From contig OZ025661.1 in the NCBI GenBank assembly GCA_964019335.1, positions 648,001-712,000 on the forward strand: a stretch of 64,000 nucleotides of DNA. The letters run 5' to 3'. Under the pieces are notes generated by a model, which was given only the letters and a program-made list of their open reading frames with translations, ran no database searches and had not been told where the DNA came from. Both the position numbers and the translations under genes were made by a program. Positions 20,314-30,215 of this stretch are shown here, in pieces (positions within the stretch are counted from its first letter, which is position 1; each line of letters begins with the position of its first letter). The DNA comes from Diplonema japonicum (Eukaryota; Euglenozoa; Diplonemea; Diplonemida; Diplonemidae).

Positions 20314-21660
20314 ATGACACGAGCAAGCTACCTGGACGAAAGCAGCGAAGAAGCCTGCCCCGTCCCCTCGAATGCGAAGAAGCAAAAAACGGAACAACAC
20401 CGATACCAACAGCCACAACAACAGCCACAACAACCGCAACCTTCATGGATAATGAGCAGCAGCGAAAGCGACAGTGACAGCGAAGAACCTGAGAACAGCG
20501 TGACACCGGCACCACCCCTCACAGATGACGACAGGGCCTCCGTGAGCCCTGTGCCTACTTTGACAGTTAACGAGACCGCACAGGAACAACAACAACAACA
20601 ACAACAACAAGACCCAAAAAAAAACGCCTTCACAACACTGAAATGCGGATCCCTATCAGCATACAAACGCGACAGAAAAATCAGCGAGGGGGGGTACGGC
20701 GTAGTCTCCAAAGCGAGACACACCGCAACAGGACGTGTAGTTGCGTTGAAACAGATAAAATTCGGCGACGGACAAGGTCGTTCCTCCGAGGGCATGCACA
20801 TCTCGGGCCTGCGGGAGATCACCACCTTACAGTCCATCAACCACGCGAACATTATAAAAGTCCACGAAACAGTTTTCGGAGCAACCTCCAGCGACATTTA
20901 CCTTGTAATGGAATATGTCGAACATGATGTTAGAAAGCTCATCACACCGAAATCTCATAACGGGAAGGGATACTCATTCAGCATCCCACAGGTGAAATGT
21001 CTTGTCAAACAGCTTCTCTCTGCAGTGGGACACCTCCACGATCTGTGGATTTTACACCGCGATCTCAAAACAAACAATATGTTGTACGGCAGTAATGGTG
21101 TCTTGAAGCTTTGCGACTTCGGGATGGCCCGGCTTGGAGGGGACCCTCTGAGAACTTATACCCCGTTACAGTTTGTTTTAACACTAGGATTCAGACCCCC
21201 TGAAGGTCTACTTGGTGCTAAGTACTATACTGAAGCGGTTGATATTTGGGGGGTTGGATGTGCATTTGCGGAGATTTTAACGTGTAAACCGTTGTTCGAA
21301 CCGACGTCGAAGGCGAACTTCGAGGTGAATGTGTTGAACCAGATATTCTCGTTGTTGGGAACGCCAACCCCGCAGCAATACCCGGATCTCAAAACGCTTC
21401 TGGGGGGCGAGGATCCGTTCGTTACGCGGCAGGGCGCGGACCGGTTCAACCTAAACACCGACAACTACCAACCGCCCACCGCGAACAAATCAAAACTCGG
21501 GGAAAAATTCACCATGTTAACCCCGTTGGGCCTGGACCTGCTTGGAAAACTGCTTGCTGTAAACCCGGAAAAAAGGATAAATGCTACAGACGCGTTCCAA
21601 CACGGCTACTTTGAAGAAGAACCATTGCCGTGCGACCCCATGGAAATGCCAAAATTCTAA
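20314..21660 (+). CDS. CDK10/CDK11 (PITSLRE)-like protein kinase
   Basis: 448 aa. An N-terminal Gln/Ser/Glu-rich region (~1-110) precedes a complete kinase domain: a glycine loop SEGGYGVV (~123), VALKQIKF with the ATP lysine, a cyclin-contact helix GMHISGLREITTL corresponding to the PITSLRE element, HRDLKTNN (~247), DFG (~268), and a T-loop reading TYTPLQFVLTLGFRPPE, so the usual APE is PPE. The tail EEEPLPCDPMEMPKF matches the ending of CDK11-type kinases. By family it is a cyclin-dependent Ser/Thr kinase acting in transcription or RNA processing. The ATG follows an A-tract. Confidence 0.88.
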   Translation: MTRASYLDESSEEACPVPSNAKKQKTEQHRYQQPQQQPQQPQPSWIMSSSESDSDSEEPENSVTPAPPLTDDDRASVSPVPTLTVNETAQEQQQQQQQQDPKKNAFTTLKCGSLSAYKRDRKISEGGYGVVSKARHTATGRVVALKQIKFGDGQGRSSEGMHISGLREITTLQSINHANIIKVHETVFGATSSDIYLVMEYVEHDVRKLITPKSHNGKGYSFSIPQVKCLVKQLLSAVGHLHDLWILHRDLKTNNMLYGSNGVLKLCDFGMARLGGDPLRTYTPLQFVLTLGFRPPEGLLGAKYYTEAVDIWGVGCAFAEILTCKPLFEPTSKANFEVNVLNQIFSLLGTPTPQQYPDLKTLLGGEDPFVTRQGADRFNLNTDNYQPPTANKSKLGEKFTMLTPLGLDLLGKLLAVNPEKRINATDAFQHGYFEEEPLPCDPMEMPKF

Positions 21661-21754
21661 AGTTAAAAAAATCAAAAAAAAATTTTTTTTTTTTGTTTAT
21701 TTTCAAAACCCATTTCCTCCTCCCCACCCCCTTGTCAGTATATTACACAACAAA

Positions 21755-23860
21755 ATGACCATTGACAAGGTGGATCTTCTGAAGGAAACATGGCGACGTG
21801 GGCATCTCAAGCGACACAGAGACCAGTCGACAATAGGAACGGATCCGCTTCTTGGAATGTTTCCATATTACGAGAAGTTGGCCCGGCGGAGCGCTCTGCC
21901 CATCGTGTTCCCCGAGACGGTGGTTTACGAACACCACTTTCCACGAGGGTGGTACTGGCTGGAAAAAGGAAAACGAAGAGACACAGAAAGCGAAGAAGAA
22001 CTCCTCACCGTTAGCGGCGACATCCTTCAGTCCGTCAAAAGCAAAGGGTGCGAAACAGCCGCCATAACAGAATCTCTGATAAGAGGCACCAAGGAGGGAC
22101 AAATCGCCGCGCAAGTAGTTAGACGGGACGTGAAAACCGACGAAATATCTGTTGTGTACCTGGACCCTGCTGGCTTGCGTACTTTCTTGATGAACTTACC
22201 GGACAGCTGTTTGCTGTCAAAGTTCATCCAACCTTTGAACGGGCGGAACGAAACAATCACCGTCACCTGGGCGCAGGATAAAATCCTCATCGCACGCAGC
22301 CGTAACACCCTCGCGGTTTCAGATCTGTCAAAGAACATACAAACCCGTGCAGACACCTCCTCAGCGGATTCTACCACACCGGTGTTGTCCTCCTCTTTGC
22401 TCTCTTCACTGATCACGTCAACGGTGACATCTCTTATAGCTGGTGTTGAAGCCACAGAGAAACGACGGGTAATCGACTTCGAGGCGGTCTTCAAGCTCGA
22501 CACCCATTCAAAGTTGTGGCTGCTGCATGTCACCAAACTGTGTTTGATCCCCAACCAGGTGAAAATAAGCTGTGTTTCCAAATTCGTTCCGGGTGATCCT
22601 GACGCACAACGTCACATGGGGCTGACCCCGCTTCAAAACACCTTCATCGACGTTCGTAAGAAAAAAGTCGAAACAGCGTTGAGAAGAACCAGGATCGGAT
22701 CCGGGGGAACACGGGCAAGGTTCAACCCGTTCACGATCACGGGCATCAAAGCCCCGAGGGCGTCGTGCCAGGAAAAAGATCACGGGTGTTGGCCGTCGTT
22801 CTGGTCACCCCCGACGGTTCAAAACGTGGACCTCGAAAAATATCTTTCAAAACAACGGAAGCGAGTGTCAACAAGAAGGTCGTCAGGAGCTTCTAACTTG
22901 GACACGCTTGAGGTCTTCTTCGACATTACGAACGTAGACACTAACAACAACAACAACGACAGCGACAGCAAGGGAAGCGGGTCGAGCCCCGTTGCAACTC
23001 CGCCGCCGTCTAGCGAATCCGAACGAGAATCCAGTTCGTTTCAACCATCTCGAGCCGGGTCTGCCAACAGCGTGGTCTACCCCAAACCTGCTGTAAAATA
23101 CCGCAGAAAAAGAGGCGCCTCTGCGGTGTACATCAACCAGAAGAATGCGTACGACACAAATTTTACGGAAAAGGACCGCCCCTCGCTTGTGCTGCAAACG
23201 CTTCAAGCAGAGCAAGCTTCAACATTCGACACAAAAGAACGCCGTCCAGCGGTTGCCGTTCGCAGCGGGTCGCACGCCGACACCCCTCTAACAGAAGAAG
23301 AAGAGAAGGTCATGCTGATCGAAGCCTTGTCCGCCGAGAAACGAAAAGTCCACGAGATTTTCTCCGCGCAGTCCGAAGCGATCAAGGCGTCCATCCACGA
23401 CATCGAGTACACAGCCTACAGCCGAATGCTGAATGAGAAGGGTGGTGTCACATACCTATTCGACCTTCCCCCAGGGTGCCCTTCGTTGGGACCTCTTCAG
23501 GACTTGAATATCGTGCGGACCTCTCCTCTCGAACACGCTCAAGAGTACGCTATTGTGATCGAGAACCAGCCCCCGTTGATGACCGTGCGCCAGACAATGA
23601 AGGCGCTCAAGGAGCGGGTGTGGAGCTCGCTGCACAAGAGCGAGCTTGCGATCCTCCTCAAAGGAGTGGACAACGAAACACTACAGACCCTCCGACACCA
23701 TCGGATACCTGTTAAAAAACAGAGATCACCAACAATGTCCGCCATCAAGACACCAGGCCTCTTCACAATCCGGCACAGGGAAGCCATGCAAGACACTGCT
23801 GGACAGTGGGTCCAAGACACACCTGCCGACACGGCCAACGACGACAGTGGCGAGGATTAG
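21755..23860 (+). CDS. Large uncharacterised protein
   Basis: A single exon of 701 aa starting MTIDKVDLLKETW, the first ATG after the upstream stop that is not in a T/A-run. The middle contains VFKLDTHSKLWLLHVTKL, a pattern (F-x-L-D...LW-L-(W/H)) that I recall from uncharacterised proteins of ciliated and flagellated protists. A linker of Asn, Ser and Pro runs (~410-460) separates this from a basic segment and a C-terminal helical region. No enzyme motif is seen. It lies 94 bp after the kinase gene. Confidence 0.7.
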   Translation: MTIDKVDLLKETWRRGHLKRHRDQSTIGTDPLLGMFPYYEKLARRSALPIVFPETVVYEHHFPRGWYWLEKGKRRDTESEEELLTVSGDILQSVKSKGCETAAITESLIRGTKEGQIAAQVVRRDVKTDEISVVYLDPAGLRTFLMNLPDSCLLSKFIQPLNGRNETITVTWAQDKILIARSRNTLAVSDLSKNIQTRADTSSADSTTPVLSSSLLSSLITSTVTSLIAGVEATEKRRVIDFEAVFKLDTHSKLWLLHVTKLCLIPNQVKISCVSKFVPGDPDAQRHMGLTPLQNTFIDVRKKKVETALRRTRIGSGGTRARFNPFTITGIKAPRASCQEKDHGCWPSFWSPPTVQNVDLEKYLSKQRKRVSTRRSSGASNLDTLEVFFDITNVDTNNNNNDSDSKGSGSSPVATPPPSSESERESSSFQPSRAGSANSVVYPKPAVKYRRKRGASAVYINQKNAYDTNFTEKDRPSLVLQTLQAEQASTFDTKERRPAVAVRSGSHADTPLTEEEEKVMLIEALSAEKRKVHEIFSAQSEAIKASIHDIEYTAYSRMLNEKGGVTYLFDLPPGCPSLGPLQDLNIVRTSPLEHAQEYAIVIENQPPLMTVRQTMKALKERVWSSLHKSELAILLKGVDNETLQTLRHHRIPVKKQRSPTMSAIKTPGLFTIRHREAMQDTAGQWVQDTPADTANDDSGED

Positions 23861-23966
23861 ATATTCCTCCCCCCCCACCCCTTTAAAAAAAATCGCATCT
23901 TTTTTTTTTTTAACCCCCTTCCTGATTTGACATCTTTTTTTGACAGCACGAAAAAAAAAAAAAAAA

Positions 23967-24989
23967 ATGGAAAACCAAGCGAATGAGTATTTTGAGACGC
24001 ACCGTGTGCACAACCTGGTGGATGAGATGTTGCACGCTGCGGTGGATGCGAAGCCGGAGGATCTGAAAAACTTTTGGAGGGATTGGTTGGGCGACAGGCT
24101 GCGAGAGGAGCTAAGCTTCAAAGCCGTCATCTTCGACTTGGACGGCTGCATCACGAAAACAGCCAGCGTCCACTCCAGGGCGTGGAAGGCCATGTTCGAC
24201 GCATACCTGAAGGACAGGGACGGCGAAGGGTTCAAAGAGTTCACAACCAAGGACTACCTAGACCATGTGGACGGCCGCCCGAGGTACGAAGGCGTTGAGA
24301 CATTTCTGTCCAGCAGAGGTATCGACATCGACCGCGGCGACCCAAGCGACAAACCAAACCAAGAAAACATCACATGCTGCTCCCTCGGAAACCGGAAAAA
24401 CGATTTTTTCTTATCTGTCTTGGAAACCGAGGGTGTAGAGGTGTACCCCTCTTCAGTGCGTATCATGCAGACGTGTAGAAGCCTGGGTATTCGATTGGGT
24501 CTCGCTTCTTCCAGCAAAAACGCGCTTTCTGTTTTGGAAAAAGCCGGGCTCACCCACCTCATTGAGTCGCGGATAGACGGAGTGGTGTCTGCGGAGCGAG
24601 GCCTCAAAGGGAAACCAGCGGGTGACATTTTCGTCACTGCTTGTACCGAGCTTGGAGTGTCTCCCTCCGAGGCAATTGTGATCGAAGATGCGGTGAGTGG
24701 CGTAGCAGCCGGGCGACACGGAAATGTATGGATTTTTTTTCCCTCTTTTTTTTTATTTTCTTTTTTCTTTTTTTAATATTCCCCACACGTTCAGTTCCGT
24801 CTTGTGATTGGTCTCGCAAGAGAAAACAACAGGGAAGAGCTCGAGAAGCATGGCGCACACGTGGTGCTGGAAGACTTCGGTGCTGTTACCCTGAAGAAGG
24901 TGTGTGTGTTTTGGGTTCTGGGAAAGAGTGGGGGAATTTTTTTTTTTGTACAGATAAATGATTGGTTCCTTGCACAGCCTGTTCCGTGA
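23967..24989 (+). CDS. HAD-family phosphatase, beta-phosphoglucomutase-like, three exons
   Basis: The predicted CDS joins 23967-24725, 24795-24899 and 24954-24989 (299 aa). Introns are GTATGG...TTCAG (24726-24794) and GTGTGTG...TACAG (24900-24953); splicing restores the expected C-terminus FRLVIGLAR ... GAHVVLEDF ... INDWF that would otherwise be interrupted. HAD motifs: FDLDGCITKT (nucleophile and acid Asp, ~49-58), a cap with GNRKNDFF, SSSKN (motif II), LKGKPAGD (motif III Lys) and VIEDAVSGVAAGR (motif IV). This is the beta-PGM-like subfamily, which handles sugar phosphates. An N-terminal helical extension (~1-45) precedes the core. The ATG ends a 17-nt A-run. Confidence 0.88.
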
Positions 24990-25156
24990 TAACTATTTTG
25001 TTTTTTTTGGGGGGGGGAGGGGATTTTGTTTTGTTTTTCCCCTTACATTTTTTTTTTGTTCCCCAAGGTGTAAGGACTTTTTAAATTTTATGGGGAGAGG
25101 GAAAAAAGAAAACTAGTTTTTTTGTTTGCCGGAAGCTTCATTTTTTTTCACGAGCG

Positions 25157-25188
<32 letters not shown>

Positions 25189-25403
25189 GTCTTTCAAAAA
25201 ATGATTTTATAACCATATGCAACTTGTGCCGAGCAAAAAAAACCTTCGCAGCTCTTTTAAAACCTTTTTTGCTCGTGTGAACAACAAAGACATATAGTCA
25301 TAAAGAATTATTTTTTCAAAAAAAAAAAAAAAAGAAATACTCATAACAAAACGCCCGCCATCAAACTCTAGTTTTCAGTCTCGACAAATAAAATAAAAAT
25401 TAA
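24990..25403. other. Intergenic with inverted-arm repeat, up to the piggyBac left end
   Basis: T- and A-runs, then the repeat copy at 25201-25316, then ~80 bp of A-rich unique DNA ending in TTAA (25400-25403), the target duplication of the next element. Confidence 0.7.
25201..25316. repeat. Inverted-arm repeat, copy C (most complete)
   Basis: The left arm ATGATTTTATAACCATATGC...GCCGAGCAAAAAAA and the right arm TTTTTTGCTCG...CATATAGTCATAAAGAAT are imperfect inverted repeats; AAAAAATRATT, TTATRACYATATG and GAGCAAAAAA recur on the opposite strand. About 115 bp in total, centred on CGCAGCTCTTTTAAAA. It resembles a small hairpin element or MITE. Confidence 0.75.
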
Positions 25404-27210
25404 CCATCTATCAACGAGCGTCTATATATAGACGATTTGAAAAAAAATCTTTTACGCAAAGGGCTTTCAATGCAATACGGCCCGGCCCTTTCTTGCCGGC
25501 GGGGTCCTGCGCGGAAAATATGAAAAAAATAAACTAAATGCTGCCCTAACTTAACAAGAAAATGAAAAAATGAAAAAAAACGCCAGCCCAAATTTACCCT
25601 TAAAAATCACTTCAAAAAAAGGCGCCCGGAAAGAGGGCCGGAAGAAGACGTTATGAGTGATGGCAGCACGATGGCTCATCCCTATTATGCAATTTTGATA
25701 CAAACAGTGATTCTGATACGAATTCGACCGATTCCGAGTCACAGCAGGGTGATTGGACGGCAAAGCCGGAGCAGTTGGAAGGCATCCGGTTTCGTGAAGA
25801 TCTGAATCCTTGTGGACCCTGTTTTGACATCAAAGGCTCAACGCCATACCATATATTCTCCAAATGCTCGTCCCAAACGTTATTCGGGTCATAACTTCGA
25901 ACAATGTGGCAAATGCGGCTAAAAAAGGTGTTTCCCTGGATCTCGATGCTGCTTCTCTGCGTACCTTCCTAGGTGTCCTTTTGTCGATGGACTTGGATAT
26001 CAAGGCAGATTATTCTGATTACTGGCACACTGGCTCCACGTCTCTCAACTACACCCCTGGGTACGCCACCGTCATGTCAAGAGACCGCTTTTTGACTATT
26101 CTGGGAAATCTGTGTTTCCACAGCGAAACAAACAAGCGTGCTGACTTCTACTTATCGCAAAGGCCTCCCGGAGATCATGGATGCCCCAAAGAAGCGAGGC
26201 CGCATGCCAAGGACGCGCATCCCGTGGGGACACCCAGTTCCACCAGCACGCGAGCATCCTTTGCACCACAACGTGGCATGACATCATGCCAGCGTGCTTT
26301 CTATCGACGTTGGATGTTCCGGTGAAGTCGAATTTGACGTGTCCGCCAAAAGAGAATGAAAGCCGGAAAGGACATCCCGCCCCCCACCAAGTGCATATTT
26401 ACAACACCGCAATGGGCGGAACCGACGCTGGGTGATGCTGTGACAAAACGCCATAAACGCTCCCTTATGACTTAAAAGTGGCCCCTAAAAGTATTTTTGT
26501 ACTTGTTAGGTAAATCTCTGGCGAATGCTTGGCTTGTTTGGAAAGAAGCCTTGCCCCCCAACGCCCTGAGTACGAACGACAGTGGATTCAGGCCTTTCAA
26601 AGAGGCAGTCATCGAAGGGCTACTAAGGAGGCAGTCTAAACAACAGATAAAATCAACTACAGAGCAGGCTGCCCCAATACCATGCCCCGAAACACAGAAC
26701 GAGTGCTCTGAGACCCCAATGCGCCGTGACAGTACCTTCTGGGACCATTTCCCCGAAAAAGTAGTGCAACGTGCGGTGCAGGCATTGCAAGTCGAAAAGA
26801 CCCCTATTTCAGTGTTCAGCCTGCTTGGTACAACTTTGCGTGACTCCGTGCTTCAAAGACTACCACCTTGCCGGGGATACCCCCCAGAAACCCCTCCCGG
26901 GGTCAAAAAAGAAGTCCCCCAGCCCTGGGGTACATACGAACCGCGTCAAGAAGGCCTTAAATAGCTTTTTATAGAATTTTACAGTCGATTTTTTTTGACT
27001 TGTTTTTTGTATCCCCTCTCGGGCACTTCAGGAACGATATTTTTGACAATGTTGTGGGGGTGAACCCTGCTGTGGGCACCCTCTCTCTAGAATTGGGACA
27101 TCTGGAGGCATTTCCGGGGGCATATAGCCCCGGCGTTGCGCTGGAATAGCTTTTTTTGAAGTTTTGAAAATTTACCCCCTGGTGGGCAAAAATGGTCCGT
27201 TGGTAGATGG
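25404..27210 (+). mobile_element. Internally deleted piggyBac-type element with TIRs and TTAA duplications
   Basis: The left end is TTAA followed by CCATCTATCAACGAGCG (25404-25420). The right end, read on the other strand, is TTAA followed by CCATCTACCAACGGACC. The TIRs agree at 13 of 17 positions and TTAA flanks both sides (25400-25403 and 27211-27214), the exact target duplication made by piggyBac transposases. The 1.8-kb interior carries a broken piggyBac transposase in the + orientation. It is therefore non-autonomous. Confidence 0.88.
25700..26967 (+). pseudogene. piggyBac transposase, frameshifted and internally deleted
   Basis: Blocks in order on the + strand: an acidic N-terminus with PYHIFSK (~25840); AAKKGVSLDLD through DYWHTGSTSLNYTP and MSRDRFLTILGNLCF (~25915-26120), the domain that starts the DDE_Tnp_1_7 fold; a jump to RKGLPEIMD (~26155-26180), which normally lies after the first two catalytic Asp; WHDIMPACFLST (~26270-26305); YNTAMGGTDAG (~26400-26432), with the third catalytic Asp; NAWLVWKEA (~26524); and a C-terminal cysteine-rich domain RCRHCKSK...CSACLVQLC...CFKDYH (~26770-26865). 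The blocks occupy different frames, and the segment with the first two Asp is deleted near 26150. Confidence 0.85.
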
Positions 27211-27432
27211 TTAAAAAACTTTTCTTTTTCTTTTTAGAAAAAGAAGGAAAAAAAAACACAAAAAAACACAACGCCTGTATTCTCTTTTTTTTTTCTTCCT
27301 CCTTTTTTTTCTTCTTTTTTTTTTCTCTCTTTTTTGGAAAATCAATCCCCCCCAAAAAAAAAGTGAACGGGAGGAGGGAGGGGAGAGGGGAACAAAACAA
27401 AAAACAAAAAACAAAAACAAAATCAACAAACA
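27211..27432. other. Short intergenic region after the piggyBac element
   Basis: TTAA duplication (27211-27214), then pyrimidine runs and an A-rich leader to the next ATG. Confidence 0.7.
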
Positions 27433-28368
27433 ATGCCACCCGTCCGCGAAAACACGGTTTTGATCAACACCGAAAAAAAAGGCTTGGCGATCGCGATGCC
27501 CTCCTCGATCCTCGAGACCCAGCACAAATCCATCTTAAAAACATACCTGGTGGGACAAATCGCAAGGGCACTCGCGGTCTTCCGAATCTCAGAAATCGTA
27601 GTTTTCAACGAGGAGGCCGGATGGGAACCAGCAGCAGACGAACTATTCGGCGAGTTCAAGGGGATCAAGGGCCCCACAGCCTTCATGTCCCGAAACCTCA
27701 TGCTGACAGAATGCCCGCAATACCTGAGAAAACTGCTGTTCCCGCTCCACCTCGACACAAGAGACAGCGGTGCCTTACCCCCATTAATGCTTTCTTCACA
27801 CCCCCTAGCCGACGATCGCACTGTTTACAGAGAAGGTGTCTCGGTTAACGACGATGAAGAAGCTCAAATGTCAAGCGAAATAGAATGCGGAATCTGGGAA
27901 AAGGTCACCGTTCCCATGGAAATCCCCGTAGGTATGAGGGTCACGGTGAAGATGGACGACGACGCATACGGGAAGGAGAAGCCAACAGGTACCCCTGTTG
28001 CTAAAGAGGAAGCTAGTAAAGATGGGACTTATTGGGGGTATGAGGTCAGAACTGCCGCATCTCTTTCGGAAGCCATTGGTGTGGACCGGTACGATTTGGT
28101 GATCGGTACCTCCGAGCGAGGGGAGTCGATACACAACCCTGCATTTTCCGCGTCCCTCCCCACACACTACCGCCCGCTCCTTGTCCTCGGAGGCCCCAAG
28201 GGTCTCGAGGCGTGCATTGCTACCGACCCGGCGCTGCGTGGTTATGCCCCTGAAGACGTGTTTCACAAATGGGTGAACGCGCTTCCGAACCAAGGGTCGA
28301 AAACCATCCGGACGGAGGAGGCTTTGATCATGTGTTTATCCGCATTGCAGTCGCATTTGAGTTGGTGA
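27433..28368 (+). CDS. SPOUT-fold RNA methyltransferase (SPOUT1/C9orf114 family)
   Basis: 311 aa. The N-terminal LAIAMPSSILETQ ... LKTYLVGQIARALAVFRISEIVVFNE matches the family signature (IPGSILxNAQ...LxTYLxGQIARA..IF..DEIVV(F/Y)). A beta-rich insert (~110-190) comes next, and the C-terminal half contains YDLVIGTSERGE and LLVLGGPKGLE, where the trefoil knot binds S-adenosylmethionine. Close relatives include animal CENP-32/SPOUT1 and archaeal/fungal proteins thought to methylate RNA. The start ATG follows an A/C leader. The gene ends 138 bp before the NEK kinase. Confidence 0.87.
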   Translation: MPPVRENTVLINTEKKGLAIAMPSSILETQHKSILKTYLVGQIARALAVFRISEIVVFNEEAGWEPAADELFGEFKGIKGPTAFMSRNLMLTECPQYLRKLLFPLHLDTRDSGALPPLMLSSHPLADDRTVYREGVSVNDDEEAQMSSEIECGIWEKVTVPMEIPVGMRVTVKMDDDAYGKEKPTGTPVAKEEASKDGTYWGYEVRTAASLSEAIGVDRYDLVIGTSERGESIHNPAFSASLPTHYRPLLVLGGPKGLEACIATDPALRGYAPEDVFHKWVNALPNQGSKTIRTEEALIMCLSALQSHLSW

Positions 28369-28506
28369 GAGAGGAACAAAAAAAAAAAAAGAAAAAAAAC
28401 AGTGTGTTTGATCAGAGTTATTTTATGGTTTTTTTTTTTCTCTTTTTTTCTCCCTTCATATTATTATTATTCCAACAGGGGGGGAAACAGGGTGGGGGAA
28501 AAAAAA

Positions 28507-30060
28507 ATGCAACCCCGAACCCTGGGCCCTTACACTATTCATGAAAGAATAGGCCAGGGTACCTTTGGCCGAGTATACACCTGTGGGAAGCCACACTCTT
28601 CAAAGAGACTCGTGGTGAAGGTGATAGACGTCACAGAGCTTGACGATGGAGACCGGGAAGGCTGCCTCACCGAGGTCAAGGTGCTGGCGAAGCTAGGAGA
28701 GCAGGGCTGCAGGTATATCGTAGAATACGTTGAGAGCTTTGTGGACCAAGGGTGTCTGTGCATGGTGATGGAACACGCGAGAGGGGGCACGCTGCAGCAG
28801 AAACTGGCTTCGCTGAACCCGAACAGTCTACCCGAACACCTGTTCTGGAGCTACTTCACACAAATCGCAGTCGGATTGGAAACTGTCCACGCCCATGGTA
28901 TACTCCACCGTGACTTGAAAACCGCGAACATTTTTCTGACCCAAACCGGGACTGGTGTGAAATTGGGCGATTTTGGCTTGGCTCGAATCCTTTCAAGTTC
29001 CACATCCATGGCAAAATCAATCGTGGGGACGCCTTACTACCTTTCTCCTGAAATGTGCAACGGTGTTGATTACAACGAAAAATCAGACATCTGGGCATTA
29101 GGAGTCATCTCGTATCAAATGGCAACCGCAAACCTCCCGTTCAAGGCTCCTAACCAAGCTTCTCTCATCTTGCAAATTGTAAAAGCGAGAGTAAGCGGGC
29201 TTTCCGGGATCAAGGACAAGTACGGTTCCGAGGCTGTTGACCTCATCACGAAATGCCTCACGAAAAACCAAACTCGTCGTCCGGATGCGACGCAACTTCT
29301 TTCAATTGAATGCGTTTCTGTTGCTCTGAAGAAGTATGGCGTTGGAGCACCCGCTCCTAAAAAATCGAAAACCGCGTATCAAGACGATGTTTGCAAGCAG
29401 ATCCGAGCGCATCCTTTGACTGACTCAACAGCTCGCCTTTCAACCCCGAACAACCCATCTGCCGTCCCAAACCGACGTTTACGGAAAAACGCGCCTCGAC
29501 CAGGTCCTGTGGTACGAACCCGGGTGTCGACGTCTGTTCCTCTACCCAGCACCTCTTATAAATCGAAAATCGCCCGGGAAAAGGACATCAATCTTGTTGA
29601 ATCCTTGCCCGACTCTGTTCTCTCGTCAGATGACGACAGGGAACCCTGTCGAGCCGATGTTGTTCAGCCTGAAGAAAAAACACGAACACAAACCCAACCC
29701 CAACCTCCTTCCGTGACGTGGTCGGTCAAGTCCAGTGAGGGCCGAGAAGAGTCCACAGGAACCTGCATTCAATGGGCTATGCAAGATACAGCACCGGTTC
29801 CATCTCCTACCGCAGGATCGTTCACAGAGCAAACCGAGCACCGTGCTGTTCTATTGGGGTATTTGGAGACCACTAATGAACAGTTGGCAGAGATAGGATG
29901 CGGGGAAAGAAAATACGGAGAGATGGTGGAGCTGCTCGGCAGGCAGGACAGTGAAGAATACACCACCAGGGACATGGCCCCAGACGAGATTCGGGTGATG
30001 AGGTTGGTGTACAACAAAATGCTGTTGGAAGCGGAGCTGGAGGAGATGGGCGGGGGGTGA
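28507..30060 (+). CDS. NEK-family Ser/Thr protein kinase
   Basis: 517 aa. The kinase domain begins almost at the N-terminus (YTIHERIGQGTFGRVY, ~9-24) with VVKVID, a C-lobe HRDLKTAN (~133), DFG (~155), a T-loop GTPYYLSPEM typical of NEK kinases, and SDIWALGVISYQM. It ends near residue 275. The C-terminal ~240 residues are Ser/Pro/Thr-rich and finish in an acidic helical stretch (MLLEAELEEMGGG). NEK kinases act in cell-cycle and flagellar/basal-body control. The ATG follows an A-run; the longer upstream frame is leader. Confidence 0.88.
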   Translation: MQPRTLGPYTIHERIGQGTFGRVYTCGKPHSSKRLVVKVIDVTELDDGDREGCLTEVKVLAKLGEQGCRYIVEYVESFVDQGCLCMVMEHARGGTLQQKLASLNPNSLPEHLFWSYFTQIAVGLETVHAHGILHRDLKTANIFLTQTGTGVKLGDFGLARILSSSTSMAKSIVGTPYYLSPEMCNGVDYNEKSDIWALGVISYQMATANLPFKAPNQASLILQIVKARVSGLSGIKDKYGSEAVDLITKCLTKNQTRRPDATQLLSIECVSVALKKYGVGAPAPKKSKTAYQDDVCKQIRAHPLTDSTARLSTPNNPSAVPNRRLRKNAPRPGPVVRTRVSTSVPLPSTSYKSKIAREKDINLVESLPDSVLSSDDDREPCRADVVQPEEKTRTQTQPQPPSVTWSVKSSEGREESTGTCIQWAMQDTAPVPSPTAGSFTEQTEHRAVLLGYLETTNEQLAEIGCGERKYGEMVELLGRQDSEEYTTRDMAPDEIRVMRLVYNKMLLEAELEEMGGG

Positions 30061-30215
30061 AAGTTTTTTTTTACTTTTTTTTCTACGTTAATTTTTTTTG
30101 TGGTTCTTTCCTTCTTTTTTTTCCCCCCCTAACATTTGTTATCCTAAAAAAAAAAAAAAAAAAAAAAAAAAACCACGTGCGCAGGCACCCCTCCTCCCCA
30201 ATACTGACGCAAAAT

